A DNA stretch of 64,000 nucleotides from Fallopia convolvulus (Eukaryota; Streptophyta; Magnoliopsida; Caryophyllales; Polygonaceae), in NCBI GenBank assembly GCA_964016875.1, contig OZ024719.1, positions 34,706,679 to 34,770,678 on the forward strand, read 5' to 3'. Under the pieces are notes generated by a model. It saw only the letters and a program-made list of their open reading frames with translations. It was not told the DNA's origin and searched no databases. The translations under genes and the position numbers were made by a program. The stretch's first letter is position 1. The number at the start of each line of letters is the position of its first letter. This document shows, piece by piece, positions 10,175 to 20,937 of the stretch.

Positions 10175-11611
10175 AACATGAAACTCAGTTTTGTGTCAGT
10201 TTGTATCTTTGCTTGTGTTTCGTAATATTCCACTTAGATGTCCTATGATATACTTTAACTTGCTTGGTCATGTTATTCCATAGCATGTTTGGATAGCTTT
10301 GCCTAAATCATGTTGAAAATTTGTTTTTATGTGGATACTTAGCATGTGATGAAATTGAGCACATATGATCTTGAGTAGAAGTGACTTAAATCCAACAAAA
10401 ATTGCTACCTTGTGAGTTATTTTTATCCTTATAAGGAGAACATAAAAATCCCTCTTCTTTTCTTGTGTGATTTACTCTCCTTATGCATATTATCTCTTCT
10501 CATTGATATGGTTATCTATTACTTGAGACCTATATGAGATATTAGTTCATTACATGTGAAATCATATGATAGAGAACTTACTTTTCATGAGCCCTATTAA
10601 TCCTTATCCACTCTTACACTATCCTCTTTTTGAAGCCAAGTTGAACCTGAAGCCTTTTCATTTGTAGCTCCACAAAATTATTCCCTACCCGATATAAGCT
10701 TGACCCTATCTGGGGATTAGGACTTAGTGTTGGTTGTTGTGATGGTTTTGAGGAGTGAGATTGTATTGGTTCAAGTGTGGGGTAATATGGGTTGGGTAAA
10801 GTGAAAAACAAATCCTGCATTTTGTCATATAAAAGGAGTTTGGTTCCCTGAATGCACTTGCTATAAAGGAAAAGAAGAAAAATCAGTACAATCACATTGA
10901 TACTGAACCCTAGTAGGGTCGGTACCGAATTTCCTAGCAGAGAAAAAAAATCAAGAAAAATCAAAAGGGAAGAAAAAGAAAGTAAAAAGCTGAATAGTGA
11001 AAGTGTGTATGAGCCAAATCTTCCTTGTGTTTTTGAGCAAGATTAGTTGGGATATTAAAAGGGGTTAAAGGGTTGGGTTTGTGCATAATGTTTGAGTGAG
11101 TTTGGTATGTCGTTTTTTTAGAGTTTTGGTAATGTGTGAGTTTTTAGGAGTTTTTGATTCCTGGATATTATTAGCACCACATAGCCAAAATATTTCCATG
11201 CCTATTTGTTTTTACCAAGCCCTAATACAACCCGACTGAATGGAAGCTTCTATGAAGTTTTTCATTGAGCCTAAGTTCTCTTGATGATTTTTGCTTGTTT
11301 TGACAAATCTCTAGTAGAGAGGTTGGTGATATAAGTAACAATGACTATGAGTTTTTGTATATTGGATTGAGTTGAGAGTTGTTATTATAAGCCTAAACAC
11401 TTGAGAGTTGAGAGAAACACATTACCCTTGTGAGGTTGGATTATTGGTTGCTTTTGCTTGATGTTGCTTATACATGTGTGATGATGTTAGATTCACTTGT
11501 CTATTTATTTCTACTTGTGCTTTTGATGTTGCTTTTTGATAGGGCATTGACTTGATATATGTGTTGTTGGTTTTGGTTGATGTCTTGTTGATTGCTTGAG
11601 GATAAGCAAGT

Positions 11612-11628
11612 CTAAGTATGGGGTATTT
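11612..11628 (+). promoter_or_regulatory. A2 terminal polypurine tract
   Basis: CTAAGTATGGGGTATTT directly precedes the LTR2 start TGATGTCC. Confidence 0.8.
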
Positions 11629-12966
11629 TGATGTCCACCTTTTTAGTCGTTATTTTGGGGTGTGTTTTAGTGTGTTTAAGTCTTTTTCTTTAGTTTTGTG
11701 TTTTGTTATGAGTCGTTTGTTTAAGTTTTCGTATTTTCTTAACATATGGAGTCTAAAAATAAGCTTTGGTGGTGTTTTATAGGTTTTTAGAAGCTATTTG
11801 GAGCACTTTTTGAAGAAAGGAGCAAAGTCAGTGAAAGATAGCACTCAAGAATGAAGAGAAGATGAAGATTAAGCACTCAAGTAAAGATATTGAAGATCAA
11901 GTTTGAGCTTGGAAAGAGATAGAGAAATTTGTTACAAGAACATAGGAAAAAGAATCAAGTCATACAGAGTTGTAACAAATTCGATACGCAAGTTTTACTC
12001 AAAGTTGCTCGTAGTGCTGTCACAGCTCAGTACCGAGGTGCACAGGTCGATACCGAGGCATCCCGTGTCATAGTGAAGACCGAGTCGGCGCAATTTAAAG
12101 GCTTTTATCTTATTTCCTTTTATGTTATTAGATAGATAGAAGATATATATCTTATTAGAAGATTTATTTCCTTAGAGATAACTTCTTAGATAGATTAGTT
12201 TCTCTATAAATACTCTTGTCTACCCCTTGTTTTTCTATAAACAATCAATCACCTTGGAGGGCAAGTAAGGAGGGAAGAGAGAAGAGGAGAAGAGAGGGGC
12301 GTGAGAGAGAGGTGTTTGTGGAGTTACTTGGAAGACAAGTTTTGTTTGGATTTAATGTTGTAAGCTTTCTTTTAATTTAATTTAGATGTTTTCAATTATT
12401 ATGAATTGTGAGTAGTCTATCTCGCTCTAAGGTTGGAGTTGAACCCAACAATGGTTGTGCATGCTTGTTTGTGATCATGATTTGATTGCTTTTATTGCAT
12501 GAATCCATTCTCTTGCTCTTAATCCTTGAAACGAAAGTTGAAGTGAATTCCTCATTCATAGTTGAAGTGAAAGCATAAACTCTGAATCAGAATAGTCAAT
12601 TTAGGGTTTTGAATCGAAAGCGGATTAATCCTAGTTGAAGTAGAAGAGATTAGATAGTAAGTTTATTAATTGAACGAAAGTTAGTTGATTTACTTGCTTA
12701 AAGTTAACAAAAGTTAGCGCCTTTATGTGATAAAAGCATGATCTTTATGTTTCATTAGCGTTTGGCATGCATGATTATTGTTATGGTGACACCTTTACCT
12801 TAGAAATCTCTTTCCTTTGATAAAAACCCATACTTTTTGTTGATTGCTTGCGTGATAAGTAACAAAATTTAGCACTGAATTTCTCCCTGTGGTCGAACCT
12901 GACTCTGCTATACAACAACGAGGTCTTGATTATAAATTTATTTGTTGTCATGAAACCCTTTCAACA
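11629..12966 (+). repeat. LTR2 (Athila-like, A2)
   Basis: Homologous to LTR1 but clearly diverged, including the palindrome core: AGTACC at 12029 and GATACC at 12049 replace the TTAA pair of LTR1. The 3' boundary is uncertain (12950 or 12966). The sequence after it is unrelated to LTR1's right flank. Confidence 0.75.
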
Positions 12967-12999
12967 TTTAGCATAGCGCCTAGTTGAAAATTCTTGGCC

Positions 13000-13146
13000 A
13001 CTAGCAAGGTTCGAGGCTTCCCTCTCCACGTCCCAAACGGTGCACGTGGTGTCCATGCTTGAGGCCGCGACCCAGTTGGGCTCGTACTCGAACTAGTCAA
13101 AGGATGTCATGGCCGAGTTTTTCGCCCATTTTGTGTGCAATTGCAA
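13000..13146 (-). pseudogene. WD40 gene fragment, TTG1/LWD-like
   Basis: On the minus strand one frame reads AMTSFD, a stop, FEYEPNWVAASSMDTTC, then TVWDVERE. This matches the pattern of plant TTG1/LWD-type WD40 proteins, in which a T-S-F-D-W segment is followed by S-x-D-T-T-C-T-x-W-D. The conserved Trp after SFD is a TAG stop here. Only about 45 codons are recognisable, next to the end of LTR2. It is a pseudogene relic or a fragment captured by a mobile element; the identification is from memory of the family and not searched. Confidence 0.5.
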
Positions 13147-15500
13147 TGGGACTTATCAGATTTGATTGTTTGGGTTCCTTGTATTGTGTCAATAAGGATT
13201 GATTTTAGATGTGTTATTTCAATTCCTCGGGTCATTGTGGTTTTGATTTGAGGAAGGTTCATGAAATTTAATTCACAATATTTGTTATTTTTGTGTCAAA
13301 ATATTGCTAATAAAAGGTATTTTGTTGCTTCATGTCTCTATATGATCGAGTTCATCTAATTTTATTCATAATATTTGTTATTTTTATCATGTATTCTAGT
13401 TCACAAATGGTATTGTATGTGTTTATGTCTTCGTATAGTTAGGAGTATAAAAAGTGTCAATAATGTTCATGAATTTAATTCACATTATTTGTTATTTACT
13501 TTTTTGTGTGAAGTATTCTAGTTCATAAATGAGATTGTGTCGGTTCATAATTTTAAAGTGTTAGGTTCATAATTTTTGTCCTTATGGTTCATAAATTTTG
13601 AACACTAAATAAAGAAGTTACGAGTTCAAAGTCACGACTTTTTAAAGACAAACACGGAAATAAAGCATGTTGAATAAAAATAAATAGAGTAATAAGAACA
13701 ATTGATAAAAAAAAATCGCTCTAAAACACTAAGTTGACTAATGGGGCATTTTATCAAACACATGGTTGGCTACCAAATGACCATTTACCATTAGCGTTTA
13801 TTTTCAATAAAAAAAATTGTAATGCAAAACATACATAACCTTCATAGGTTTGTGTAAAATCAACAAAGCTAATTCTATAATAGCTTCTATTGAAACTAGT
13901 ATTTTATCAAAAACTTGGTGTGCACTCATAAATTCAACCAAAAACACCTAAATAAGTAAGAACAAGAAAGTTTACTTTCTTGCATCATATCATAATTTAT
14001 TGAAGTTTCAAATTAATGAATATATATATATAAACACAAAAATATGCAAAATTTATACAAGTCAAAGTAACAAAACCCCAAAATAGAAAACTAAAATTGC
14101 ATCTTAATTTGTGGTTCATGAAAATACAAGTGACGGTTTATGGAAATACAAGTGACGGTTCATACGTACGAAACCCATATAATCAAACTCGACTTGGATT
14201 CTAAAAATGGTGAAATCACAAACAAAATTAGTTGAATAATAATAAAATCAATTAAATAATACAATAAAATTGTCTAATCCATACAATTCAAGGTAAAAGA
14301 AGGCCCAAATCAAAAAAATCCTAAATTGAAAACAACCAATTCAAAAAACTCCTAAATTGGACATTCAAACTTTATAAAATACAAAAAATGGCTAGATTCA
14401 TGTAGAAAATAAATCAAATGTGGTTGAAAATGATCACTACATTGAATTAAAACATGCAAATGGAGAGGAGAAATAAGAAAATCAAATAGAAAATGGGGGA
14501 GTTGGGGGGACGTTGGAAGGAAGGAGAGGAAGGAGGAAGAAAGAAGGAGAAATTCTATTTTAATGGAAAAAATGACGAATTTACCCTTATCATTTTAAAA
14601 ACCCCATAAGGGAGTGTGCGATCTACACCCTTGATTTATCTAATCCAGCGTCCTGTATTTGTTCCCATTTTACATTATAAGAGTTGTTCTTATTAGATCT
14701 CAAATCTGTTTTGATGAGTGCAGTTCAGATGTTATAATATGTTAAAGTGAGAAATGAGAATAATTTAGGGGGATTGAATTACAAAAAATGGATGGACGAG
14801 ATTATCATAATCCAGTTTAATAAAAAAAAAATCAAGTAAAATAGTGGGTTCATTTTCAATGGCACGGAGGGCAATTTTACTTAAAAAATTTTGATAGTTC
14901 CAAAATAACCCTATCTTCATCCTTTTGAACTCTTGCCCCCTCTTTCCCATATGAACGCCGAGAAAAAACTAAATTTTCAATGAGGGCTTCTCGATCTTCG
15001 CCAGGGTCTTCATCATGCCTCCCGTTCCACTATCTACACCGCCTCTTTTTATGCTCTTTCTAAAGGCTTAGTGGTCATAGCGGAGAAGAACGTGACCGTG
15101 AGTGCAAAATAATGGAAGCTCCAAATTGGATGCCTCTGGATGTTGCCGGTTCACGGGAGGCGAAGATGGGATCCGGTCAATCGGCGACAGTAAATTGGGA
15201 GATTTGAGATGATTATATCATCTGAATTAATTGGTTGTTCTATTGGGAAACTAATTTTCCAGAGCTAGGGTTTTGAATTGCAATATTAGACTTTTTTTGA
15301 TAGATTTAATTAATCTATATGTAGGCATTTTAGTTGCATTGATTAATTCTTCTAACTTGTGATTGGAATTGCAGGTATTGCGTCATGCAATGTATTGTAA
15401 CATTGACTCTTTCTTCCCGTTCAAATCTCATGTGCTAATTGAATTTTGAGGTTGCTCAACTTAATACAAGTTATCCTGGTTGGTTGGTGTCATACATAAA
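13147..15500. other. AT-rich non-coding stretch with GGTTCAT words
   Basis: No gene recognised. From 13250 to about 14170 the words GGTTCAT and TTCATAA recur many times in degenerate form, suggesting decayed sub-repeats of a transposon; the same words reappear at 17400-17930. Around 14600-14660 the text resembles a Mutator-like terminal region (GATCTACACCCTTGATTTAT), but no inverted partner was found. 14990-15200 is less AT-rich and might be an old exon, with no recognisable protein. Confidence 0.5.
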
Positions 15501-15802
15501 ATGCAAGAGAACTATTGGAAGGGTGTTGGACACCCACTTCTCGAATTGGTAAATATATAAAAGGGAGATAAAGAATATACATGAGCAAGACTTCACAAGA
15601 GATGTCTCACTAAAGTCACTACCATGAACAAGCTCATGGTTAGAACCCAAATAACCCTAAGAACAAGCAAATAAATCATTTTTGGATACATGACACAACA
15701 CTACCCACAAAATCTTTCTAACCAAGGTACAACTTGGTAGTGAAATTACAAAAGGAAGCTACAAAAATCAGCAACACCACTCACATCTACTCCTCCAACT
15801 TC

Positions 15803-17287
15803 TTAGAGCCTCAAGAATTCCCTCCATCTCCTCCCATCCTTTCCATTAAGGTCTATTTTGCAAGCCACCCTCATTCCACATGCCTCGAATATGCGCAAGA
15901 AACAATTTGTTGCGTCGGGCTCCTCCCCCTCATAGATCACATCATTCCTCATTCTCCATATGAAGTAGACCAAGCACGTGAAGGATACAAGTCGTACCTT
16001 GTAGGAGACCGCTTCCTTGGCTCTTGACTCTTGGAACCAAATCAACCAAGCCTCCATGGAGCTCTTCCTTACCCCAATGTTCAACCAAGTAAACAATCGG
16101 TTGGCTATCTCGCTAGTTACTGGGCAATTAAACCATAGATGCTCATTATCCTCCCTCCCTTGTTTGCAAAGCACACAAGTGTCTTCCGCCGAGATTCCCC
16201 AAGCATACAACTTCGCCCTCAAACAAGCCCCCCCCCCCCAAGGGAGGGAGGATAATGAACATCTATGGTTCAAGCCCAGCCATCCACGTTTGAAAGCTCC
16301 ATCTCTTATTATAAAAGCTTCCGCTCCACAAGCCCCCCCCCCCCCCCCAAGCCAATGAAGGCTTCTTCTCTCTAAGGAAGTCATAGAGTACGTTTGTGGA
16401 GTACTTCCCATTAGACTTAACGAGCGCACTCAAGTCGGCATCCACCTCCTCACCAACTTGGCGGGGTATCCCTATTCCCATCAAAACATCATCCCGGTCT
16501 CTAGGAATGCACCTCCACACCCACGACGCCCTCTTTCTTGCCACGACATTCAAGAAAGGCTTGCCATCACTTAGATTGTTATGTAACCACCTTGTCCAAA
16601 CATTAGTTCTACCGAAGTGGATATCCAACCCAAACTTAGCAAGGTTAGCCTTATTCCATGCTAGAAGCTCCGTAAATCCTAGCCCCCCTTCTTCATAAGG
16701 GGCGGCTAGGGCATTCCAAGCAACTGGGCTCCTCCTAGAACCTTCTTTCCCCGCCCAAAGGAAACTCCGACACAACCCCTCAATCTTCGAAGAGACACTT
16801 TGAGGGATCAATGTAGATTGACACCAAAAAGTCAACACTCCAAAGGTCACCGCTTTGATGAGTTGTATCCTCCCCACATAAGAAAGCTTCTTAGCCGACC
16901 ATCCAGAAATTTGGGAAGAGATGGTCTTTAGGAGCGGTGCAAAGTCTCCCACGGGAGACTTCTTATAATTTAGGGGGAGGCCTAAGTACTTCATGGGCCA
17001 CACACCCTTTTCAAAACCAAGAGCCTCCACCACTCTCTCCTTTTCCCCTTCCATCAAACCCCCACAAAAGAAGAGGCTTTTATTAGGGCTCACCATTAAG
17101 CCGGATTCTCTCTAAAATCTTCCAATGTGCACCTCAAGACCCCCACCGAGTACACATCCGCTCTACAAAACACAAGCAAATCATCCGCAAAATCCACATG
17201 ACACATCCTCATTTCTTCGCAACCCGGATGAAAATTGAACTCAATGTTGGAAACCACTTCGACTTTGAAAATGGTAACAACTAACAT
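15803..17287 (-). pseudogene. LINE fragment 1: RT C-terminal half and zf-RVT region
   Basis: Pieces on the minus strand give, in order, the RT active-site block HVDFADDLLVFCR (near 17195), then the thumb region (KSLFFCGGLMEGEKERVVEA, MKYLGLPLNYKKSP, WSAKKLSYVGRIQLIKAV), and a zinc-binding C-terminal part (CVLCKQGREDNEHLWFNCPV, the zf-RVT type). The end is WREFLRL and a stop at 15803. Everything upstream of the FADD block is missing at about 17287. The frame is disturbed near 16130-16350 by an inverted duplication and poly-C runs. This is a truncated non-LTR retrotransposon of the plant L1 kind, inactive. Confidence 0.85.
16131..16270. repeat. 31 bp inverted repeat with poly-C inside LINE fragment 1
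   Basis: 16131-16161 and 16240-16270 are reverse complements with one mismatch (31 bp arms, 78 bp apart). A 12-base C run (16228-16239) abuts the right arm and a second, 16-base C run lies at 16333-16348. The inverted copy interrupts the LINE protein. Confidence 0.9.
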
Positions 17288-17937
17288 GGGTACTTAGCTT
17301 CAATTTCGTTTTTACTATATTTGGTGGGTTGGTTGCGAGAATCCTTTTTGCTGGAACTGTTGGTAGTACTAATAGATGTGGAAGTCATATCTTGGAACAA
17401 TGCATAATGAAAACTAATTCATTTAACCTTATTGTTTTACGTGTTGTTACATTGATCATGTAGTGTGTAATTAATGATTTGTGAAGTTTTGAGATAATTC
17501 AAAGTTTCGGTTCAAGCATTTTAAAGCATAGGTTCATGTTATTCTATTGTATAGTTCATAGTATATCAAATTAATTTAGTTTTGCTTTGGAAGCTAGTTT
17601 TTTGGAAATAATGTTCATAATAATTATTCTATTATTTCACTATTCTATATGTTTAGGTTCTTATAATAAGTGTGTATATAATTTGTCATTTAGTAGCCTA
17701 TTAGCTCAAATGGTAGAGCAATGTGCATGTGCACATATATGTGGGTTCAAATCCCCACATAGGCTAATACTTCATACGGTTGGTTCATTATAGCTCTTCT
17801 TTTAATTCATTTTTTTGTAAGCTCGCGTTCATAGTAGTTTATCTTACAGTTCATGTGTTTAAAGTATACTAGTTATTTTGGTTCATGTCTTTTGGTTCAT
17901 GACATTTGTTCTCTCGGTTCATATATTTTACTTGGTT
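17288..17937. other. AT-rich stretch around a tRNA-like sequence
   Basis: No protein gene. GGTTCAT words recur (17520-17930) as in 13250-14170, so these may be two halves of one repeat split by LINE fragment 1. The tRNA-like sequence lies at 17695-17766. Confidence 0.45.
17695..17766 (+). tRNA. tRNA-like sequence, probably a pseudogene
   Basis: The acceptor arms AGCCTAT (17695-17701) and ATAGGCT (17759-17765) pair fully. The D arm GCTC/GAGC, an A-box-like TAGCTCAAATGG and a B box GGTTCAAATCC are present. The anticodon arm is abnormal: the best stem ATGTG/CACAT leaves a six-base loop, and the T arm needs an eight-base loop. I therefore cannot assign an anticodon. It may be a decayed tRNA gene or a tRNA-derived promoter. 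Confidence 0.4.
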
Positions 17938-20045
17938 GCCAATACAGCCTGTCAGGGATTTTGTTTCGCGGTAAAATAATATGGATTACCCGTTGAACAT
18001 CGTCCGGCGGGAAGACTTGTTCGATCTTTTCTAGGTCCCATGAGTTATCCTCTAAGAGGAATTCCTCCATGAGGGCCTCGCTATTGTGTTCTACATTTTC
18101 TTTCAGGATTAGACAACAAGAGCCAGTCCAATTATCTTTCCAGAATCTGATGGTTTTACCATCACCAATCTGCCATATGATACCTTGAATGAAGAGGTTT
18201 TTAAGGCTCATAAGCTTGGCCCACTGCCATGATGTGTTTTGTTTTTTTTGGTAGTTAAACAGTCCATCGGATTTCAGATATTTTTCTGAGACTATTCGTA
18301 CCCAGATGTTATTTGGTTCAGCTAAGATTTTCCAAAGGAGCTTCATCTGAAGCGCTTGGTTCATCTCTTCCGCCTTAACTATCCCAGGGCCGCCATGGGC
18401 TGGCGGCTGGCAAATAGAATTCCAACTAATAAGCGGTTTATGGTTTCGTTCCTTGTTCTAGAAGAAATTTTTATTTATTTGGTCGAGTTCTTTTAGGGTG
18501 GCTTTAGGTAGGAGAAAGGATTGCATGAGGAAGTTTGGTTGTGCCGAAAGGTTTGCCTTAATCAGGGTTTTTTGACCGTCTTGAGAAAGGGAGTTAGCTT
18601 TCCATTTAGATAGTTGTGATCTAGTTCTGAGGGTTAATGGTTTGAACGTTCTCTTGGTAACTCTACCGTTAATGATAGGGCATCCGAGGTACTTGTCCAG
18701 AGCAATAGTGGTGGTAATATGAAGAATCTGTTTGATTAGATTACATGTATTGTGATTTGTGTTTTTAGTCACTTTGAACGCGGATTTGTGAAATATAACT
18801 TTTTGGCCAAAGATCTGGCAATAATCGTCAATTATATTTTTGATGTTGTTACACGCTTGGCTTTTTGCCTTAGCAAAGATGATGATATCATCAGCAAACG
18901 CCAGGAACGGGATTTTTATGCCACTTCGGGAAATTTGTATTCCAAGACCACTATTAGGGTTGATGCTTTCCTTGTGAAGTTGTCTTGCGAGAACCTCAGC
19001 TGCAATAATAAACAGATAAGGTGACAAAGGGTCACCCTGTCTTAGTCCCTTTGGGGGGAAGAATTGGTCTATTGGTCCGTTGTTGACTAGGACGGAGAAT
19101 GATACGGTTTCAACACATTCTCGGATCCAGCCCAAGAATTTGGCATTAAACCCGAACTTGTCAAGGACGATCGCCAGGAATTCCCAGCTTATACAATCAT
19201 AAGCTTTTTCCATATCAAGTTTGATTGCAATCCAACCATCCTTCCCTTTTTTGTTTCAGAAGGAGTGGAAAATCTCATGGGCAATAAGAGTGTTATCATG
19301 GATGCTTCGGTTGTGAACAAATGCCCCTTGCAAAGGATGGATTTTTTTCCAGAACAGCTTTTAGGCGATTTGTTAGGATTTTTGAAATGACTTTGTAGAT
19401 GGTGTTACACAAGCTTATTGGCCTATAATGGTTTGTAGAGTTTGGGTTGTCGCATTTAGGTAGAAGGGTGATAAATGTGTGGTTGACTTGCTTGAGCAGT
19501 TTCCCCGAGTGAAAAAAGCATTTCACAGCTTTTATGACGTCAGGTCCAACGATGTGCCAATACTTTTTGTAAAAACACGACGGCATGCCATCAGGGCCCG
19601 TGGATTTATCCTCCCCTATATAAAACATGACCCTCTTGATTTTCGCATTCCTTACTGGTTTAGTAAGTTCGACGTTATCATTTTCTGTTATTTCTTGTTG
19701 GATTTTTCACGTCATAATTTGGAGTTTTTCGTGGTTAATCTCTGTTGCCCTATATCGGTTTTGGAAGTCCCGTTTGATTTCAATTTAAATATTTTCTAAC
19801 CCTGTGATGTGGGCACCCTCATTTGTTTTTCTCTTTTATGTTCGTCCTATTTCTCCTTCCATTAGCGATACGGTGGAAGTATTTGGTATTCTTATCATTT
19901 AGTTTAATGTGGGTGTTTTTGGCCCTCTGTTTCCAGTATGAGTGGTGGAATTGTATCAGGCATGTCCGTTTATTGGACAATCGATTTTGTTTTTGGACTA
20001 GTTAGAGATTTTTGTTCTCTATTATGTCTTTTTGTATGGTGAGAA
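17938..20045 (-). pseudogene. LINE 2, 3' half: reverse transcriptase region
   Basis: On the minus strand the pieces give DKSTGPDGMPSCFYKKYW, NHYRPISLCNTIYKVISKIL, MEKAYDCISWEFL, GLRQGDPLSPYLFIIAAEVL and the catalytic FADDIIIF, then the thumb (LGCPIINGR) and a C-terminal part ending IPDRLYW at 17938. These are the ordered blocks of a plant L1-type RT. Frameshifts separate the pieces. The zf-RVT region is missing at the left end. The 5' half continues at 54083, because element D inserted at 20045 with duplication GAGAA; upstream LINE sequence next to D (KQRAKNTHIKLNDKNTKYFH, near 19890) joins the endonuclease half. Confidence 0.88.
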
Positions 20046-20087
20046 TGATAGGCGTGAAATGGTCGTGCAAATCACGGCTATGCAAAA
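20046..20087 (-). repeat. D 3' LTR, distal 42 bp
   Basis: TGATAGGCGTGAAATGG on the plus strand matches the 5' LTR at 52946. Element E follows at 20088; the last five bases, CAAAA, are E's target duplication. Confidence 0.93.
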
Positions 20088-20275
20088 TGATGATGTCCAA
20101 AACAGTAAAAGCAAAAAGTGGGCCCAGGAGGGCCCCCATAGGCAAACTAGGGACCCACGTCCATGCTCGGTTATTTAAAAACAAAACTCCCGACGGATGT
20201 GAGGTCTCTCAAACATCCCGGAACGAGGTTTCGACCTCGTCTCCGAATCTACTAATACGCCCGCCCGCTCGAACA

Positions 20276-20356
20276 AATCACAAGCGACCTCACTCCCGAA
20301 CCAATCACCAGCAACCTCACTCCCAAGCCAATCACAAGTGACCTCACTCATGGACC
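20276..20356 (+). repeat. Three-copy 26-27 bp direct repeat in the E LTR
   Basis: Units read like CCAATCACAAGTGACCTCAC and vary slightly. Each carries a CCAAT word, upstream of the TATA-like box. The same run occurs in the 3' LTR near 32024-32105. Confidence 0.7.
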
Positions 20357-20420
20357 AATCAAAAACCCTTATTTCGAGCATCCCACATCGAACATTGGCC
20401 TAAACTCGGCCCCCCAATTC

Positions 20421-20434
20421 TCTATAAATAGAGA
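20421..20434 (+). promoter_or_regulatory. E LTR TATA-like box
   Basis: TATAAATA in the context CTCTATAAATAGAG, downstream of CCAAT-bearing repeats. The position fits an LTR promoter. The 3' LTR has the same at about 32169-32182. Confidence 0.55.
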
Positions 20435-20858
20435 AGAACCTCGTAGGAAGAAGGGGTCGAAAAACCACTTGAACTCAAGAACCCTCTTGCTTGTTAAAGA
20501 TCGACGTGATAGGAACATCGTCAAGAGACCTCGCTACAGATAAGAGAAACCCACAGAAAGATCCCAAAGTCGCGCAGGGACCTCGCTCACGCCTGAAATC
20601 TCACTACAGAAACTCACAAAACTCCCTACATCATATCCCCAAATCTACCTCGCCCTAGAATCGACCTCGCAACAATAGGTGCGATCTCGGAGCCTCGTAG
20701 GAGGTCTAGGTGTGATTATTGAAGTTGTACATCAATCTCGTAGGTTTGTAACCTCGTAACCACGGAAAAATCATAAATAAAGGAGCAAGTGTTTGCACTC
20801 AACTATAATAATTTCGTTTCTTGTCTCGTAGCGTATTCGTTATTTCGGGTTTCATCAC

Positions 20859-20877
20859 TGGCGTCGTCTGTGGGAAC
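20859..20877 (+). promoter_or_regulatory. E primer-binding site
   Basis: TGGCGTCGTCTGTGGGAAC begins one base after the LTR end. This is the PBS form common in Tat-lineage elements; I do not assign the tRNA with certainty. Confidence 0.75.
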
Positions 20878-20937
20878 CTCTTCATCCTAAGCAGCTTCCC
20901 ATTTTAGTGCAAACTTGATTCCTAAAACCCCCTCAGA

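Larger units (their letters stand above)
9316..11628 (+). other. A2 3' UTR
   Basis: No convincing gene. It contains the hairpin at 9785, GTAC-core pairs at 9995/10016 (21 bp) and 10899/10921, an internal polypurine-like tract (10158-10174) and the terminal tract (11612-11628). It is homologous to the A1 3' UTR. There is no trace of ORF1 between the hairpin and the internal tract, so that gene was lost. Confidence 0.7.
8118..12966 (+). mobile_element. A2: Athila-like remnant with gag-protease, 3' UTR and LTR2
   Basis: The sequence enters in mid-gag directly after LTR1, with no PBS or gag start. It runs through a protease domain, then passes to a 3' UTR without any RT, RNase H or integrase, and ends in LTR2. 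It uses GTAC-core palindromes, unlike the adjacent A1. It is therefore a second element fused to A1, either by recombination between LTRs or by deletion. Right-hand target duplication cannot be paired. Confidence 0.7.
20088..20857 (+). repeat. E 5' LTR
   Basis: Starts TGATGATGTCC, ends TTTCATCA. About 16 differences from the 3' copy by eye (near 2%). It contains a three-copy direct repeat of 26-27 bp at 20276-20356 and a likely TATA box, CTCTATAAATAGAG (20421-20434). Confidence 0.93.

Noticed and set aside
14590..14660. Possible Mutator-like terminal inverted repeat
   Set aside because: No matching inverted partner or 9 bp duplication could be found within several kilobases.
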